64,000 nt of DNA from Chloroflexota bacterium (GCA_011525385.1 WTGF01000064.1:1-64000), one strand, 5' to 3'. Shown: positions 45,468 to 53,875, counted from the stretch's first letter. The notes: generated from the letters alone by a model not told the origin. Made by a program: numbers and translations.

Positions 45468-46340
45468 TTACTTTGCCCGCAGTGCTGCCAGAATCTCCGC
45501 CAAAACTCCCTTGAACGATTCCAGGATCTCCGCGCTGTTCAAAACAGTTAGCGGAATGGTTGGTCTGCGATCGGACTTGGCCGCGGGCAATCTAAACTCG
45601 GTCGGCAGTATTTGATTGAGTTGCTTCAGAAGGGCGCGGCGAGCCGAAATTTGATGGTAGGGCGCGAAGGATGCCAGGTGGTCGAAGTATATTTGCGCGG
45701 CGGGTGTCTTGGGGTAAGCCCAAATCGACAGAACCGTCACCGGACGGCCATTGAGATTGATTCGTACATGACAACCTGGATTCACACGTCCGCCAAAAGC
45801 CACTTCATCTGCAATCCCAGCCGACCAATGAAACAGATCACGCGCCGCCAGCGTAGCGATTTCGCCCCCCGGCAATTGTTCGACGTAAGGGAAGAAATTG
45901 AGGCGATTGGCTTCGGTAGTATGGGCTTCATCCGGGTAGACGATACTGGATTCAGACGACGATAATGCGCTCGTCAGGGACTCGGCCAGTTGCTTTGACC
46001 CACCCGCGAAATCTTCTCGAAAGTCGCAGTATTGGATGTTGACCAGATACAAGGGCAGGCGCAGGTTATCCAGCAAGGCTGTGAATAGCGGCTTACTCAG
46101 TTGGAAAGCGTAAAGACATTCTCGCTCGACCCAAACCGATCCCAAGGACGCCTTGGAAAGGACTGTGACCACAGCGTCACAGCGTTCGATGCCGGCTTGA
46201 ATCTCGCAGAGCCAATCGGCGCTGCCGCGAATGTTCTCGTAATCGACCCAGACGCCAAATCCGGCGCGCTTCAAGCCATCGACGATGAGCGGGATCTCGT
46301 CTTTGTTTTGATTACTGTGACTGACAAAGACTTTGGGCAT
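45468..46340 (-). CDS. TIR domain protein with uncharacterised C-terminal domain
   Basis: A 290-residue protein. The N-terminal TIR domain (about 1-135) starts KVFVSHSNQNKDEIPLIVDG and has the GFGVWVDYENI box. The candidate NADase glutamate is in SVWVERECLYAF, near residue 73, at the place of the catalytic Glu of bacterial TIR enzymes. Residues 140-290 form an alpha/beta domain I cannot place, with FDHLASFAPYHQISARRALL. Bacterial TIR proteins often act in phage defence by destroying NAD+, but no partner sensor gene is adjacent, so that role is only a possibility. Confidence 0.78.
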   Translation of the reverse strand: MPKVFVSHSNQNKDEIPLIVDGLKRAGFGVWVDYENIRGSADWLCEIQAGIERCDAVVTVLSKASLGSVWVERECLYAFQLSKPLFTALLDNLRLPLYLVNIQYCDFREDFAGGSKQLAESLTSALSSSESSIVYPDEAHTTEANRLNFFPYVEQLPGGEIATLAARDLFHWSAGIADEVAFGGRVNPGCHVRINLNGRPVTVLSIWAYPKTPAAQIYFDHLASFAPYHQISARRALLKQLNQILPTEFRLPAAKSDRRPTIPLTVLNSAEILESFKGVLAEILAALRAK

Positions 46341-46409
46341 TTGCTATACTTGCGATTCGCGGTTTCTCAGTAGTTGATCTTCACCCGAAAAAGTAGACAC
46401 AGGTTTTGT

Positions 46410-46575
46410 CTAACCGATACGCAACTCGAACTCCATCGGGCTGAGATAGTCCAGTGCGGAATGCCGTCGTTGGCGGTTGTAACAGGCTTCGATGTATCGG
46501 AATAACTCGAGCCTTGCCGGGTTGCGCCGCCAAATTGAGCGCTTCACGTTTCAATTCCTCTGGATATTTCATCAT
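46410..46575 (-). pseudogene. IS3-family transposase remnant (OrfA start joined to OrfB end)
   Basis: On the minus strand the frame opens with MMKYPEELKREALNLA, which resembles the start of an IS3 OrfA. After about 15 codons the reading shifts to the frame of an OrfB C-terminus: RYIEACYNRQRRHSALDYLS and PMEFELRIG, then a TAG at 46410. The catalytic core is deleted, so the copy is inactive. AAAAAGTAGACAC just beyond the stop may be an IS end. It lies between the TIR gene and a long imperfect hairpin. Confidence 0.75.
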
Positions 46576-46624
46576 CGCCTTCCACCCTAACTCCGTACCC
46601 TATTTTATTGGACAACTTGACTGT

Positions 46625-46760
46625 CCACAAAATCGAGGGAAGTTCAGCGGACAGTTATCCGACAAGCAGTTGATTGCAAAGCGCGAGCGCTCAATGAAAT
46701 GCAATTCGTCCTCCAATCCCCCGAAAGTTGCCCTGAACTTCCCCCGTTTTTTGGGGAACC
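46625..46760. repeat. Long imperfect inverted repeat
   Basis: A GGGAAGTTCAGCGGACAG-like arm near 46633 is answered by the reverse complement of CCCTGAACTTCCCCCG near 46731-46746. The arms are about 25-30 bases with some mismatches and a loop of about 80. An 8-base G-run follows near 46783. The gap 46576-47140 contains no gene I trust. The repeat may be the end of a degraded element next to the IS3 remnant. Confidence 0.45.
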
Positions 46761-47140
46761 GTATAGATACAGTATGTATACAGGGGGGGGTACTCCTCCC
46801 CAGATCGGAAACTGAGGACATGACAGGTTTTCGTTGGGCAGATAGTCGCGACAAAACCTGCCAATTTTGGCGCGTTTTTCGGGCGACCTGATAGGGCGCG
46901 TAGGGCGCGCCGACACAGCTCTACGCGATTAGCTGACCCGCTATGTCGGCACACTCTGTGTCGATTCAAACATGTCCACTCCTCAACCCCCGCGAATCTG
47001 CCCCCGAGCCTGGCGCTTATGTTTCTTTTACAATCCTCTATTGCCTTTCCGATATCGCGTTTTTCTTTTTCCTATGTTGCGGGCTTAGGCTGTAGATGTC
47101 AGTACGCACAACACAGACTTCAACAGAAGGAGAAATCAAA

Positions 47141-47581
47141 ATGCTAGTCAGAACTCGCAACCCCTATCTTCGTCTGATCGACGATATCTTTGGCGACCAT
47201 CATCCGCTGCTCGGAACGGCCAACGAATTCGGCAATCGTAACTTCGGCCTCGCCCTTGATGTTGAGGAAAACGAAGAGCGCTACGTCGTCCGCGCCGATC
47301 TGCCCGGCGTCAGCCTTGAGGATATCAGCGTGAACATTCACGACGACTTGCTGACGATCAGCGCCGAAACCACGTCGGAATCCAACGACGAAAGCAGGCG
47401 CGTACTGGTCCGCGAGCGGCGCGTCGGCAAGTTCAGCCGCAGCCTGCGCTTCCCGATCCCGGTCAGCGGCGATAATGTGGAAGCCAGCTTCGAAAACGGT
47501 GTCCTGAGCGTCGCCGTGCCCAAGGCCGAAGATGCCAAGCCGCGTCAGATCCCGGTCAGGGTGAGTGGCGCCAGCAACTAA
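47141..47581 (+). CDS. Small heat-shock protein, Hsp20 family
   Basis: An ATP-independent chaperone of 146 residues that holds unfolding proteins. The alpha-crystallin domain covers about 40-135, with ALDVEENEERYVVRADLPGV, a DISVNIHDDLLTISAE strand pair, and the conserved FENGVLSVAVPK (GVL) motif. I start at 47141 (MLVRTRNPYLRLID) because AGAAGGAGA ends 7 bases upstream; the open frame starts at 47096. No CIRCE or HAIR element is seen upstream. A strong terminator follows. Confidence 0.93.
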   Translation: MLVRTRNPYLRLIDDIFGDHHPLLGTANEFGNRNFGLALDVEENEERYVVRADLPGVSLEDISVNIHDDLLTISAETTSESNDESRRVLVRERRVGKFSRSLRFPIPVSGDNVEASFENGVLSVAVPKAEDAKPRQIPVRVSGASN

Positions 47582-47600
47582 AGTCCAAGGGCGCAAACGA

Positions 47601-47644
47601 AAGTCCCGTCTTCAATTGAAGTCCTGAAGACGGGACTTCTTTTC
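47601..47644 (+). terminator. Intrinsic terminator after hsp20
   Basis: A perfect 14-bp stem, AAGTCCCGTCTTCA (47601-47614) with 47625-47638, and a 10-base loop, followed by CTTTT. It ends hsp20 transcription 20 bases after its stop. It may also serve the small minus-strand gene in the other direction. Confidence 0.8.
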
Positions 47645-47649
47645 GTGGC

Positions 47650-47817
47650 TTATATCGCAAAGTACCACGCTAGTATGTAGAACGGCAGATCAAACGCCTT
47701 CCCGCAATGCGCGCAGAGACCCTCGGTCTTCCCTGCGAGCATCTTCTCTGGCACGTTCACCAGTGCGCTACCGCAGGGCACACAACTGAGTTCGCAGATT
47801 GTTTGAGGCTTATCCAT
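47650..47817 (-). CDS. Small zinc-ribbon-like protein, 55 residues
   Basis: An ORF of 55 codons plus stop, starting MDKPQTICELSCVPCGSAL and containing two Cys pairs: CELSCVPC near residues 8-15 and CAHC at 35-38. This spacing fits a single zinc ribbon, ending in a hydrophobic tail (FDLPFYILAWYFAI). The ORF is too short for most gene callers' thresholds. It converges with hsp20 at the terminator and is divergent from the gene at 47910. No Shine-Dalgarno sequence was checked as strong. The role is unknown; zinc-ribbon regulators or anti-sigma-like proteins are possible. Confidence 0.6.
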   Translation of the reverse strand: MDKPQTICELSCVPCGSALVNVPEKMLAGKTEGLCAHCGKAFDLPFYILAWYFAI

Positions 47818-47843
47818 GCGGCTATTGTGCCAGAATCGCCATT

Positions 47844-47872
47844 TTGACAGTGTATATCATATCGACTATACT
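47844..47872 (+). promoter_or_regulatory. Promoter of the 138-residue protein gene
   Basis: A consensus -35 TTGACA (47844-47849) and -10 TATACT (47867-47872) with 17-base spacing. Transcription would begin near 47879, about 31 bases before the ATG at 47910. Confidence 0.7.
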
Positions 47873-47909
47873 ATTCGAGCGATTCATTCAATGAGTGAAG
47901 CGAGGACAT

Positions 47910-48326
47910 ATGCGACACGATTTTACAATGCTATGCACCGAAGTTGTCGAACTTCCGGATCAAAACAACGTGCAAATCAGGTGTCCAATCACTGCGATAC
48001 CACTGACGCCGGAAGTACGGGAAACTCCGCATGGCAGTGTAGTCTCGTTGTCGCCAATACTGTATCTTATCTCTCAGTGGGAAGCTGATCTGCCGGGCGA
48101 CCAGCGAACCCATGTTGGCAAGTTCCAGGAAATGCCGTCTGATAGCGAATTCCCGTCACGCGAGGACCCTGTCCGTTTTGATCTCACAGCGTCACCAAGT
48201 TTCATATGGGTACGGAAGGTGTCGCAAATTATATATACCGGACCCGGCACTTATGAGTTTCATGTGGTATTGGACGGTGTTGCCCTGGCGGGCGAGTGGG
48301 GTCGCGCCTGCCTGACCTTGTATTGA
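47910..48326 (+). CDS. Unknown protein, DUF6941-like
   Basis: A 138-residue protein, mostly beta, starting MRHDFTMLCTEVVELPDQNN. The ending GPGTYEFHVVLDGVALAG is the clearest recognisable part and resembles the DUF6941 family (a beta-sandwich of unknown function). There is no signal peptide or catalytic motif. GAGGA lies close to the ATG at 47910, and a GTG at 47895 is an alternative start. It is followed by a 57-residue proline-rich gene 20 bases downstream, probably in the same unit. Confidence 0.5.
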   Translation: MRHDFTMLCTEVVELPDQNNVQIRCPITAIPLTPEVRETPHGSVVSLSPILYLISQWEADLPGDQRTHVGKFQEMPSDSEFPSREDPVRFDLTASPSFIWVRKVSQIIYTGPGTYEFHVVLDGVALAGEWGRACLTLY

Positions 48327-48346
48327 GTCAGTCTAAGGAGTCAGCT

Positions 48347-48520
48347 ATGAATGAGATAAGAGTTGAGCCGACTGACAGGGTCAAGATTGACCTTGGCACA
48401 TTGCCTCCACCGAAGCCTCGCAGCCCTTCTGACCCACCGCTAAAGCGTGCTGCGCCAATACTGCCAAAGCGCCCGCCTGCCACGTCGCAGTCGTCAAGTG
48501 CCAAGAAGAATGACGACTAG
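48347..48520 (+). CDS. Small proline-rich protein, unknown
   Basis: A 57-residue protein starting MNEIRVEPTDRVKIDLGTL. The remainder is rich in Pro, Lys and Ser (PPPKPRSPSDPPLKRAAP) and likely disordered. TAAGGAG lies 7 bases before the ATG, supporting translation. It follows the DUF6941-like gene by 20 bases. I know no function, and it may be a partner of the upstream gene. The gap 48521-48778 shows no gene. Confidence 0.5.
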   Translation: MNEIRVEPTDRVKIDLGTLPPPKPRSPSDPPLKRAAPILPKRPPATSQSSSAKKNDD

Positions 48521-48778
48521 CACGTTACCGAATCCCCGTAACTAAGTCGCTGCTCGTCCGCCTCTCGCACGATCGCCACCATCTAGCTAACGGTGTCGAG
48601 CGGGCGGACATTTTACCGCCCGGCGAACTCTGGGTCGAAGAGTTGCGCGAAGGTATTGCCTCGCCTCTCGCGCTACCCCGAGGCGCTCCGTGTGATAGAA
48701 TTTATATTCTACTCTCTTCAGCTTGTACCGCGTCTTTTGACACTTTGCGATATAGGCCCCTTTTCGTTGGCCTTGGCG

Positions 48779-50341
48779 CTACTCGTCCGCGACTCTCCAG
48801 CCACCGCCGCCGGGCGTCGCGATGATGACCCGATCGCCCGCGTCCAGTTGCGCCGTATGTTTGCCGCCGACGATCTCCGGCTCCCCTCGGCGCAGGATCG
48901 TATTGACGCCGCATTGCCCCGGCGCGCCACCCTGGCTGCCATAAGGCGGCCGCAATCGCCGCTCGGAACTGATGGTAATCCGCGCCGGCGCCAGGAACTC
49001 ATATTCGCGTATGATGCCGTCGCCGCCAGGATTGCGCCCCATCCCACCGCTGCCTTCGCGCAACTCGCAACGTCGAATACGCATCGGCAAGCTGTGCTCG
49101 AGCGCTTCGACCGGCGTATTCAGCGTATTGGTCATGTGGCACTGCCGGCCGGATAGACCGGGGCCGGCGCTCGAGCCGCCGTGACCGCCGCCGAGCGTCT
49201 CGTAGTAGACGAATTGAGCGCCGTCGTTGAAGCCGCCCACGGCGAAATTGTTCATGGTGCCTTGCGACGCCGCTGGAATGACATCCGGCAAGGCCCCGGC
49301 CAAGGCGCCCAGCACCGTATCGACCACGCGCTGACTGGTTTCGGTATTGCCGACTACCACGGCTGCCGGGAAGCGCGGGTTCAATACACTCCCCGGCGGC
49401 GTCATCACCCTCACAGGCTGGAAGCAGCCGTGGTTGACCGGCACATCCTCACTGGCCAGCAGGCGGACACAGTACCAAGTCGCCGACTCGACAATGGCGG
49501 TTACGGCGTTGACGTTGCCAGTAACCTGTGGCGCGCTGCCGGCGAAATCGACCGTCATCTCCCGCCCGTTTACTGTCACCGCCACGTTGATTGGGATTTC
49601 AAACTCATTCTGCCCGTCGCCTTCCATGGCGTCGCGGAAGCGATAAGTGCCGTCTGGTATGCCGTCAATCACCGCTTCGGTCATTTTTCGCGAATAGTCG
49701 AGCAAGGCTTTGGCGTGTTCAATGGTGCTTTCCACGCCATGATCGATCATCATGGCGCCAAGCCGACTTTCGCCCACACGGTGCGAGGCTAGCTGCGCTT
49801 CAATGTCGCCCAAACGCTCTTCGGGATCGCGGCTGTTGGCCACGATCAAAGCCAAAGCGCCCTCGTTTGTCCAGCCGCTCAAGCGCAGCTTCAACGGGGG
49901 GATAATGACGCCCTCTTGATACAACTCGCTGCTCAAGGGCAAGGAGCCGGGCGACATGCCGCCGACATCGGCGTGGTGGGCGCGGCTGGCGACGAAGTAG
50001 CAGAGGTCGCCCCCAGCGAAGACAGGCGAGATCATAGTGATATCGGGTAGATGTGTGCCGCCGTGGTAGGGATCGTTTAACACGATGACGTCACCGGGGA
50101 AAAACTCCTCAAACGCTTCGACTGCGGCGGCGACTGATGCCGGCATGCTGCCCAGATGAACCGGAATATGCGCTGCCTGGGCAATCATGCGCGCCCGAGA
50201 ATCGAATACCGCGCAACTAAAGTCGAGCCGCTCGCGGATATTTGGGCTGAAGCTGGCGCGCTGCAAAGTCACGCCCATCTCTTCGGCGACCGCGGCAAAT
50301 TGATTCTTGAATACTTCCAAACTGATGGCGTCAACTGTCAT
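48779..50341 (-). CDS. Hydantoinase B/oxoprolinase family protein
   Basis: The HyuB-type subunit of an ATP-dependent hydantoin or acetone-carboxylase-like hydrolase, 520 residues. Family segments seen are VFDSRARMIAQAAHIPVHLG, VIVLNDPYHGGTHLPDI, and GGGHGGSSAGPGLSG near residue 390. The partner HyuA is not adjacent, unlike in most HyuA/HyuB pairs, so it may be encoded elsewhere. The C-terminal GDRVIIATPGGGGW is conserved. The reaction (5-oxoproline, hydantoin or N-methylhydantoin) is unclear. Confidence 0.87.
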   Translation of the reverse strand: MTVDAISLEVFKNQFAAVAEEMGVTLQRASFSPNIRERLDFSCAVFDSRARMIAQAAHIPVHLGSMPASVAAAVEAFEEFFPGDVIVLNDPYHGGTHLPDITMISPVFAGGDLCYFVASRAHHADVGGMSPGSLPLSSELYQEGVIIPPLKLRLSGWTNEGALALIVANSRDPEERLGDIEAQLASHRVGESRLGAMMIDHGVESTIEHAKALLDYSRKMTEAVIDGIPDGTYRFRDAMEGDGQNEFEIPINVAVTVNGREMTVDFAGSAPQVTGNVNAVTAIVESATWYCVRLLASEDVPVNHGCFQPVRVMTPPGSVLNPRFPAAVVVGNTETSQRVVDTVLGALAGALPDVIPAASQGTMNNFAVGGFNDGAQFVYYETLGGGHGGSSAGPGLSGRQCHMTNTLNTPVEALEHSLPMRIRRCELREGSGGMGRNPGGDGIIREYEFLAPARITISSERRLRPPYGSQGGAPGQCGVNTILRRGEPEIVGGKHTAQLDAGDRVIIATPGGGGWRVADE

Positions 50342-50510
50342 CGCGCATTGTCCTTCGCGCCGGGCAGGTTACACACATACTAACGCGGTAAAGCCTTAAG
50401 GCAAACTTGTAGCGGATCAGCGAACTCGTGTAACCTTTGACCATAGTGTGGTGAATGGTAACATAATCATCCTGAAACCGTGCAGTAGTATTCCGGAAAG
50501 GACGCGCAAT

Positions 50511-51161
50511 TTGCGGATTCTCCTTTTTGCCAACGGCGTGGCTAAAGACGGAACCATGGTGAGACGGGCGCTGGAAGGGGCGGGATCCGCTCATATACTG
50601 TGTGCGGATGGCGGCGCGCTAAATGCGCTGAAATTTGGTCTCGCGCCACAGACGATCATCGGCGACCTGGATTCGCTCAGCGCAACGCAGGTAGAGGAGT
50701 TTAGCGCCGCCGGCGCCGAGATATTACACTTCCCGATGGAAAAGGATGAAACTGATCTGGAACTGGCACTGGGTTGGAGCGTCGATAGTGGCGCGAGGGC
50801 GATTGTCATCTTGGGCGCTCTGGGCGGCCGCTTCGATCAAACGCTGGCGAATGTTTATTTGCTGGCGCTGCCGGGTCTGCAAGATATTGAAATCGAACTG
50901 GTCGACGGTGAACAGAATATCCGCCTCCTGCGACCGGGCGCTTACAGCGTTGAAGGGCATAGCGGCGACACAGTTTCGCTGATCCCACTGGGAGGGAAGG
51001 CCAGCGGAATCACCAGCAACGGGCTCAAATACCCCTTGCGCGATGAATCGCTCGAGTTTGGGCCGGCGCGCGGCATCAGCAATGTCATGCTCTGCGATAG
51101 CGCCAGTCTCGAACTCCGCAGTGGCTTATTGCTCGTCGTACATACTAGCGGCCGGGCCTGA
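50511..51161 (+). CDS. Thiamine pyrophosphokinase
   Basis: Makes thiamine diphosphate from thiamine and ATP. The 216-residue product has the ThiN pattern: ILCADGGALNALKFG, then IIGDLDSLSA with the metal-binding Asp pair, FPMEKDETDLELAL, and ILGALGGRFDQTLAN. The C-terminal beta-sandwich (TVSLIPLGGKASGITSNGLK) follows. I start at the TTG 50511 (MRILLFANG), with AAAGGA 8 bases upstream; the open frame extends to 50448. No TPP riboswitch is visible. It overlaps the DUF402 gene by 1 base (TGATG). Confidence 0.9.
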   Translation: MRILLFANGVAKDGTMVRRALEGAGSAHILCADGGALNALKFGLAPQTIIGDLDSLSATQVEEFSAAGAEILHFPMEKDETDLELALGWSVDSGARAIVILGALGGRFDQTLANVYLLALPGLQDIEIELVDGEQNIRLLRPGAYSVEGHSGDTVSLIPLGGKASGITSNGLKYPLRDESLEFGPARGISNVMLCDSASLELRSGLLLVVHTSGRA

Positions 51162-51652
51162 TGACTGCCTGCACGATCATCAAGCGCGATGCGCGCGGGG
51201 TGGACGAATTGTCGTACCAGGGCGTGCTGCGAGAGACTTGCGACGAGTATGTGTGTATCGAAGCCGAGTTCGGCTTCCCCGACCGTGACTTGGGCTATGT
51301 CGTGTTGCGATCTGGCGATGTTTTCCGCGAGTGGTTCTTTCGCGATCGCTGGTTCAATATCTTCCGCGTGGGTGACGGTCGGAACAAGCAACTGAAAGGA
51401 TGGTATTGCAATATTACGCGTCCCCCGCAGATTGGTCCGGACTGGATCGCGGCGGAGGACCTCTGTCTCGATGTCTTTGTCTATACCGACGGCAGGACGC
51501 TGACGCTCGACGAAGAGGAATTTGTCGCCCTGGATCTGTCGGAGAAAGAGCAGCGGACGGCGCGAAAGGCGGTCCAGGAAATCCAAGAAATGGTACGCTT
51601 GCGTTTGCCGCCCTTTGACGAGATTTCATCGGGGAGGGAAAAGCCGAACTAA
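51161..51652 (+). CDS. DUF402 family protein (FomD-like phosphohydrolase)
   Basis: A 163-residue protein of the DUF402/FomD family, which includes nucleoside di/triphosphate and cytidylyl-phosphonate hydrolases. The core shows FRDRWFNIFRVGDG, then KGWYCNITRPP, a short LCLDVFVYTDG with acidic metal ligands, and DEEEFVAL. The start overlaps the thiamine pyrophosphokinase stop, so the two are translated together. No signal peptide is seen. The physiological substrate is open. Confidence 0.82.
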   Translation: MTACTIIKRDARGVDELSYQGVLRETCDEYVCIEAEFGFPDRDLGYVVLRSGDVFREWFFRDRWFNIFRVGDGRNKQLKGWYCNITRPPQIGPDWIAAEDLCLDVFVYTDGRTLTLDEEEFVALDLSEKEQRTARKAVQEIQEMVRLRLPPFDEISSGREKPN

Positions 51653-51725
51653 ACAAGCGGGAAACCGCGCTCGTCAGTTCGGCCTTGTAGGTCCCGAAAC
51701 AACCCCAAAAATCGGCGGTTCGAGA

Positions 51726-52187
51726 TCACTCCAGGTCAGGTCGGATGACCAGCACGGGCACATTGACATCGTGCATGACTTTGTTGGCGACGCTTCCGAA
51801 GACCAGCCGCACCAATCCGGAATGTCCGTGTGTAGTCATCACCACCATATCGATTTTTTCTGCTTCGACATAATCGCAGATATGTTGGGCGATACCGACG
51901 GCGTCAATGATATGCAGCCTGCAGTCCACGTTTTCGTCACGTATCTCGTTGCGCAAGCTCAGCAGATGTTGTTTGATCTCCTCGCGGATGCGATTGGCCA
52001 ATTCATATTCGCCTGCAATCGCCAGCGAATCAACAAATTCGTGCATCGGTGGCGTGAATACGTGCAGCAATATGACTTCGCCGCCGCCGACTCGCGCGAA
52101 GTCGACCGCGTAAGGAATTGCGCGCTCGCTCCAGGCGGACCCATCGGTGGGAACTACTATTCTCTTTAACGGACGGTGTTGGAACAT
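51726..52187 (-). CDS. Universal stress protein, UspA family
   Basis: A 153-residue single-domain Usp. The start RIVVPTDGSAWSERAIPYAV, the internal VVMTTHGHSGLVRLVFGSVAN (G-2x-G-9x-G/S ATP loop near residue 130) and the final VPVLVIRPDLE are all typical of ATP-binding members. It is divergent from the PucC-like gene, with an AT-rich gap between. The role under stress is general and unspecified. Confidence 0.9.
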   Translation of the reverse strand: MFQHRPLKRIVVPTDGSAWSERAIPYAVDFARVGGGEVILLHVFTPPMHEFVDSLAIAGEYELANRIREEIKQHLLSLRNEIRDENVDCRLHIIDAVGIAQHICDYVEAEKIDMVVMTTHGHSGLVRLVFGSVANKVMHDVNVPVLVIRPDLE

Positions 52188-52264
52188 CTGATCCTCACTT
52201 TACTGAAACCACTACATACTATTGCAGTATATCACAAGCTGTTGCAATATTGTCCCTCCCCATG

Positions 52265-52294
52265 TTGACATATTCCACTTTGAACTTGTATAAT
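52265..52294 (+). promoter_or_regulatory. Promoter of the PucC-like transporter gene
   Basis: -35 TTGACA (52265-52270) and -10 TATAAT (52289-52294) with 18-base spacing, both at consensus. Transcription would start about 33 bases before the ATG at 52334. The surrounding 52188-52333 is AT-rich, unlike the flanking genes. Confidence 0.75.
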
Positions 52295-52333
52295 TCCTTG
52301 TGAAAATCTATAAAATTATATGTAAATCTGCAA

Positions 52334-53719
52334 ATGTCTGAACAAAAATCGTCGGACCTGACAATCGGTCGCAACATTAAGATCGGCATCTTTCACCTTG
52401 GCTCGGGCATGGCGGACGTCTTGGCGACCGGGGTCTGGAACCGCATCATGGTTGCCGACCTTGGCTACAGCGCGACCGTGGTCGGACTATTGACCGGGCT
52501 GCGCTATTTCCTGGCGCCTCTGGGGGTCTGGGCCGGGCGCTATTCGGACACACATATGGTTGGCGGATTTCGCCGATTGTTCTGGATCTGGCTGGGCCGG
52601 GCGATGATGGTCTTGAGCACCCTATCGCTGGGCTTTTCTACCGCCGAGATGGTGCGCTCGGCACAGAGCGATCCTCCGCTGCCGCCATCCCCCGCGCTGT
52701 GGCTGGTTATCGCGCTTTCATTTTTGTTGTTCAGCTTGGGTATCGCGCTCTCTGGCAGTACATTTCTAGCGCTGGTTCACGATCGCGCCGCGCCGGCGCA
52801 AAGAGGGCGCGCGGTTGGACTGGTGTGGACGTTCCTGTTGCTAGGCTTCACCATCGGAGGCGTCTTCTTCAGTGTTATGCTGCCTCACCACGAAGGCGCG
52901 GGCGCGATTGCTTTCTCGGCGGCATCCCTGCAGAACCTCTTTTTGATTACTTCCTTGCTGCTGGCCGCCATCTGGCTTTTCTCGCTACTGGGTGAAGAAA
53001 AGCGCAACAGCAAACGGGGCCTCAAACGAAGCGTCGAGTCCTCAGACCTTCTGCGCGATTTGGCCCTGGTTTGGCGCAGTCGCCCAATGCGCTTGTTCTT
53101 GATCTATTTGATCCTGTCGATGATGTTCGCTTTCTTGCAGGATACCGTGCTGGAACCATTTGCCGGGCAAGTTTTTGGCATGGAAGCGCGGGTCACAAAT
53201 CGTTTTTCCGCCTATTGGGGCGGCATGGCGATTCTGGGTTCCTTCGGTTTCTTATACTTGTCCCGCCGCCATCGTAAACTCACGAACGGTCTCATGTCCT
53301 TGGCCGGCGTTTGGCTTCTGATGGCTACATACGTGCTTTTCGCGCTGTCTTCCCTGGGCGAGATCCGCGCTCTGGTCACGCCGGGCTTGATCCTTCTGGG
53401 CTTGGGTTTGGGGATTTGGAATATCGGCACGCTGGGCCTGATGATGGATTTGAGCCCCGACGGGCGCGCGGGCACCTTCCTCGGCTTTTGGACGCTGACC
53501 GTTACTTTTGCGCGGGGCTTTGGCGTGGCGGGCGGCGGCATATTGCGCGATCTGGCGTTGCAGCTTTCCGGGGATCATACCGTCGCTTACGGCACTGTCT
53601 TTATCGCCGGATGCCTTGGCTTGACTTTTGCTTTGCTGGCATTGCGGCGCGCCGATTTGCGCGACTTTGCTTTACGAAGTCCCGAACCCGAGGTCATGTT
53701 TGCGGGCGCACTTGATTGA
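52334..53719 (+). CDS. PucC-family (BCD) MFS transporter
   Basis: A 461-residue membrane protein with about 12 helices of the BCD/PucC family, in which characterised members assist bacteriochlorophyll light-harvesting complex assembly. The N-terminal GSGMADVLATGVWNRIMVAD, then LGYSATVVGLLTGLRYFLAP and RYSDTH, and later STFLALVHDRAAPAQRGRAV are strongly typical. No photosynthesis gene (puf, bch, csm) lies in the window. It could come from a phototrophic ancestry, or serve another cargo as non-phototrophic homologues may. It has a consensus promoter of its own and is a single-gene unit. Confidence 0.85.
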   Translation: MSEQKSSDLTIGRNIKIGIFHLGSGMADVLATGVWNRIMVADLGYSATVVGLLTGLRYFLAPLGVWAGRYSDTHMVGGFRRLFWIWLGRAMMVLSTLSLGFSTAEMVRSAQSDPPLPPSPALWLVIALSFLLFSLGIALSGSTFLALVHDRAAPAQRGRAVGLVWTFLLLGFTIGGVFFSVMLPHHEGAGAIAFSAASLQNLFLITSLLLAAIWLFSLLGEEKRNSKRGLKRSVESSDLLRDLALVWRSRPMRLFLIYLILSMMFAFLQDTVLEPFAGQVFGMEARVTNRFSAYWGGMAILGSFGFLYLSRRHRKLTNGLMSLAGVWLLMATYVLFALSSLGEIRALVTPGLILLGLGLGIWNIGTLGLMMDLSPDGRAGTFLGFWTLTVTFARGFGVAGGGILRDLALQLSGDHTVAYGTVFIAGCLGLTFALLALRRADLRDFALRSPEPEVMFAGALD

Positions 53720-53761
53720 AACATCGACGTTTCATATTGGTCGAGCGAGCGCGAGGGCACG

Positions 53762-53790
53762 GAGGGGCGAGCCGGCGGCTCGCCCGTACA
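53762..53790. repeat. GGGGCGA-type hairpin repeat
   Basis: GAGGGGCGAGCCG is answered by CGGCTCGCCCGTAC in a single hairpin. It is another copy of the dispersed family, 43 bases after the PucC-like gene and in the 156-base gap before fabI. Nothing else is seen there. Confidence 0.65.
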
Positions 53791-53875
53791 AAGTTGTGAT
53801 TGTTTTGGGATTATGATTTAGAGGGTAGTTATGCGCATAGCGTTCTTGGCATTGCTAAGGGCGGCGGCGGTGTGG

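Noticed and set aside
46600..46969. Overlapping frames of 84-92 codons near the IS3 remnant
   Set aside because: They read through the long inverted repeat in several frames and have no ribosome binding site or family.
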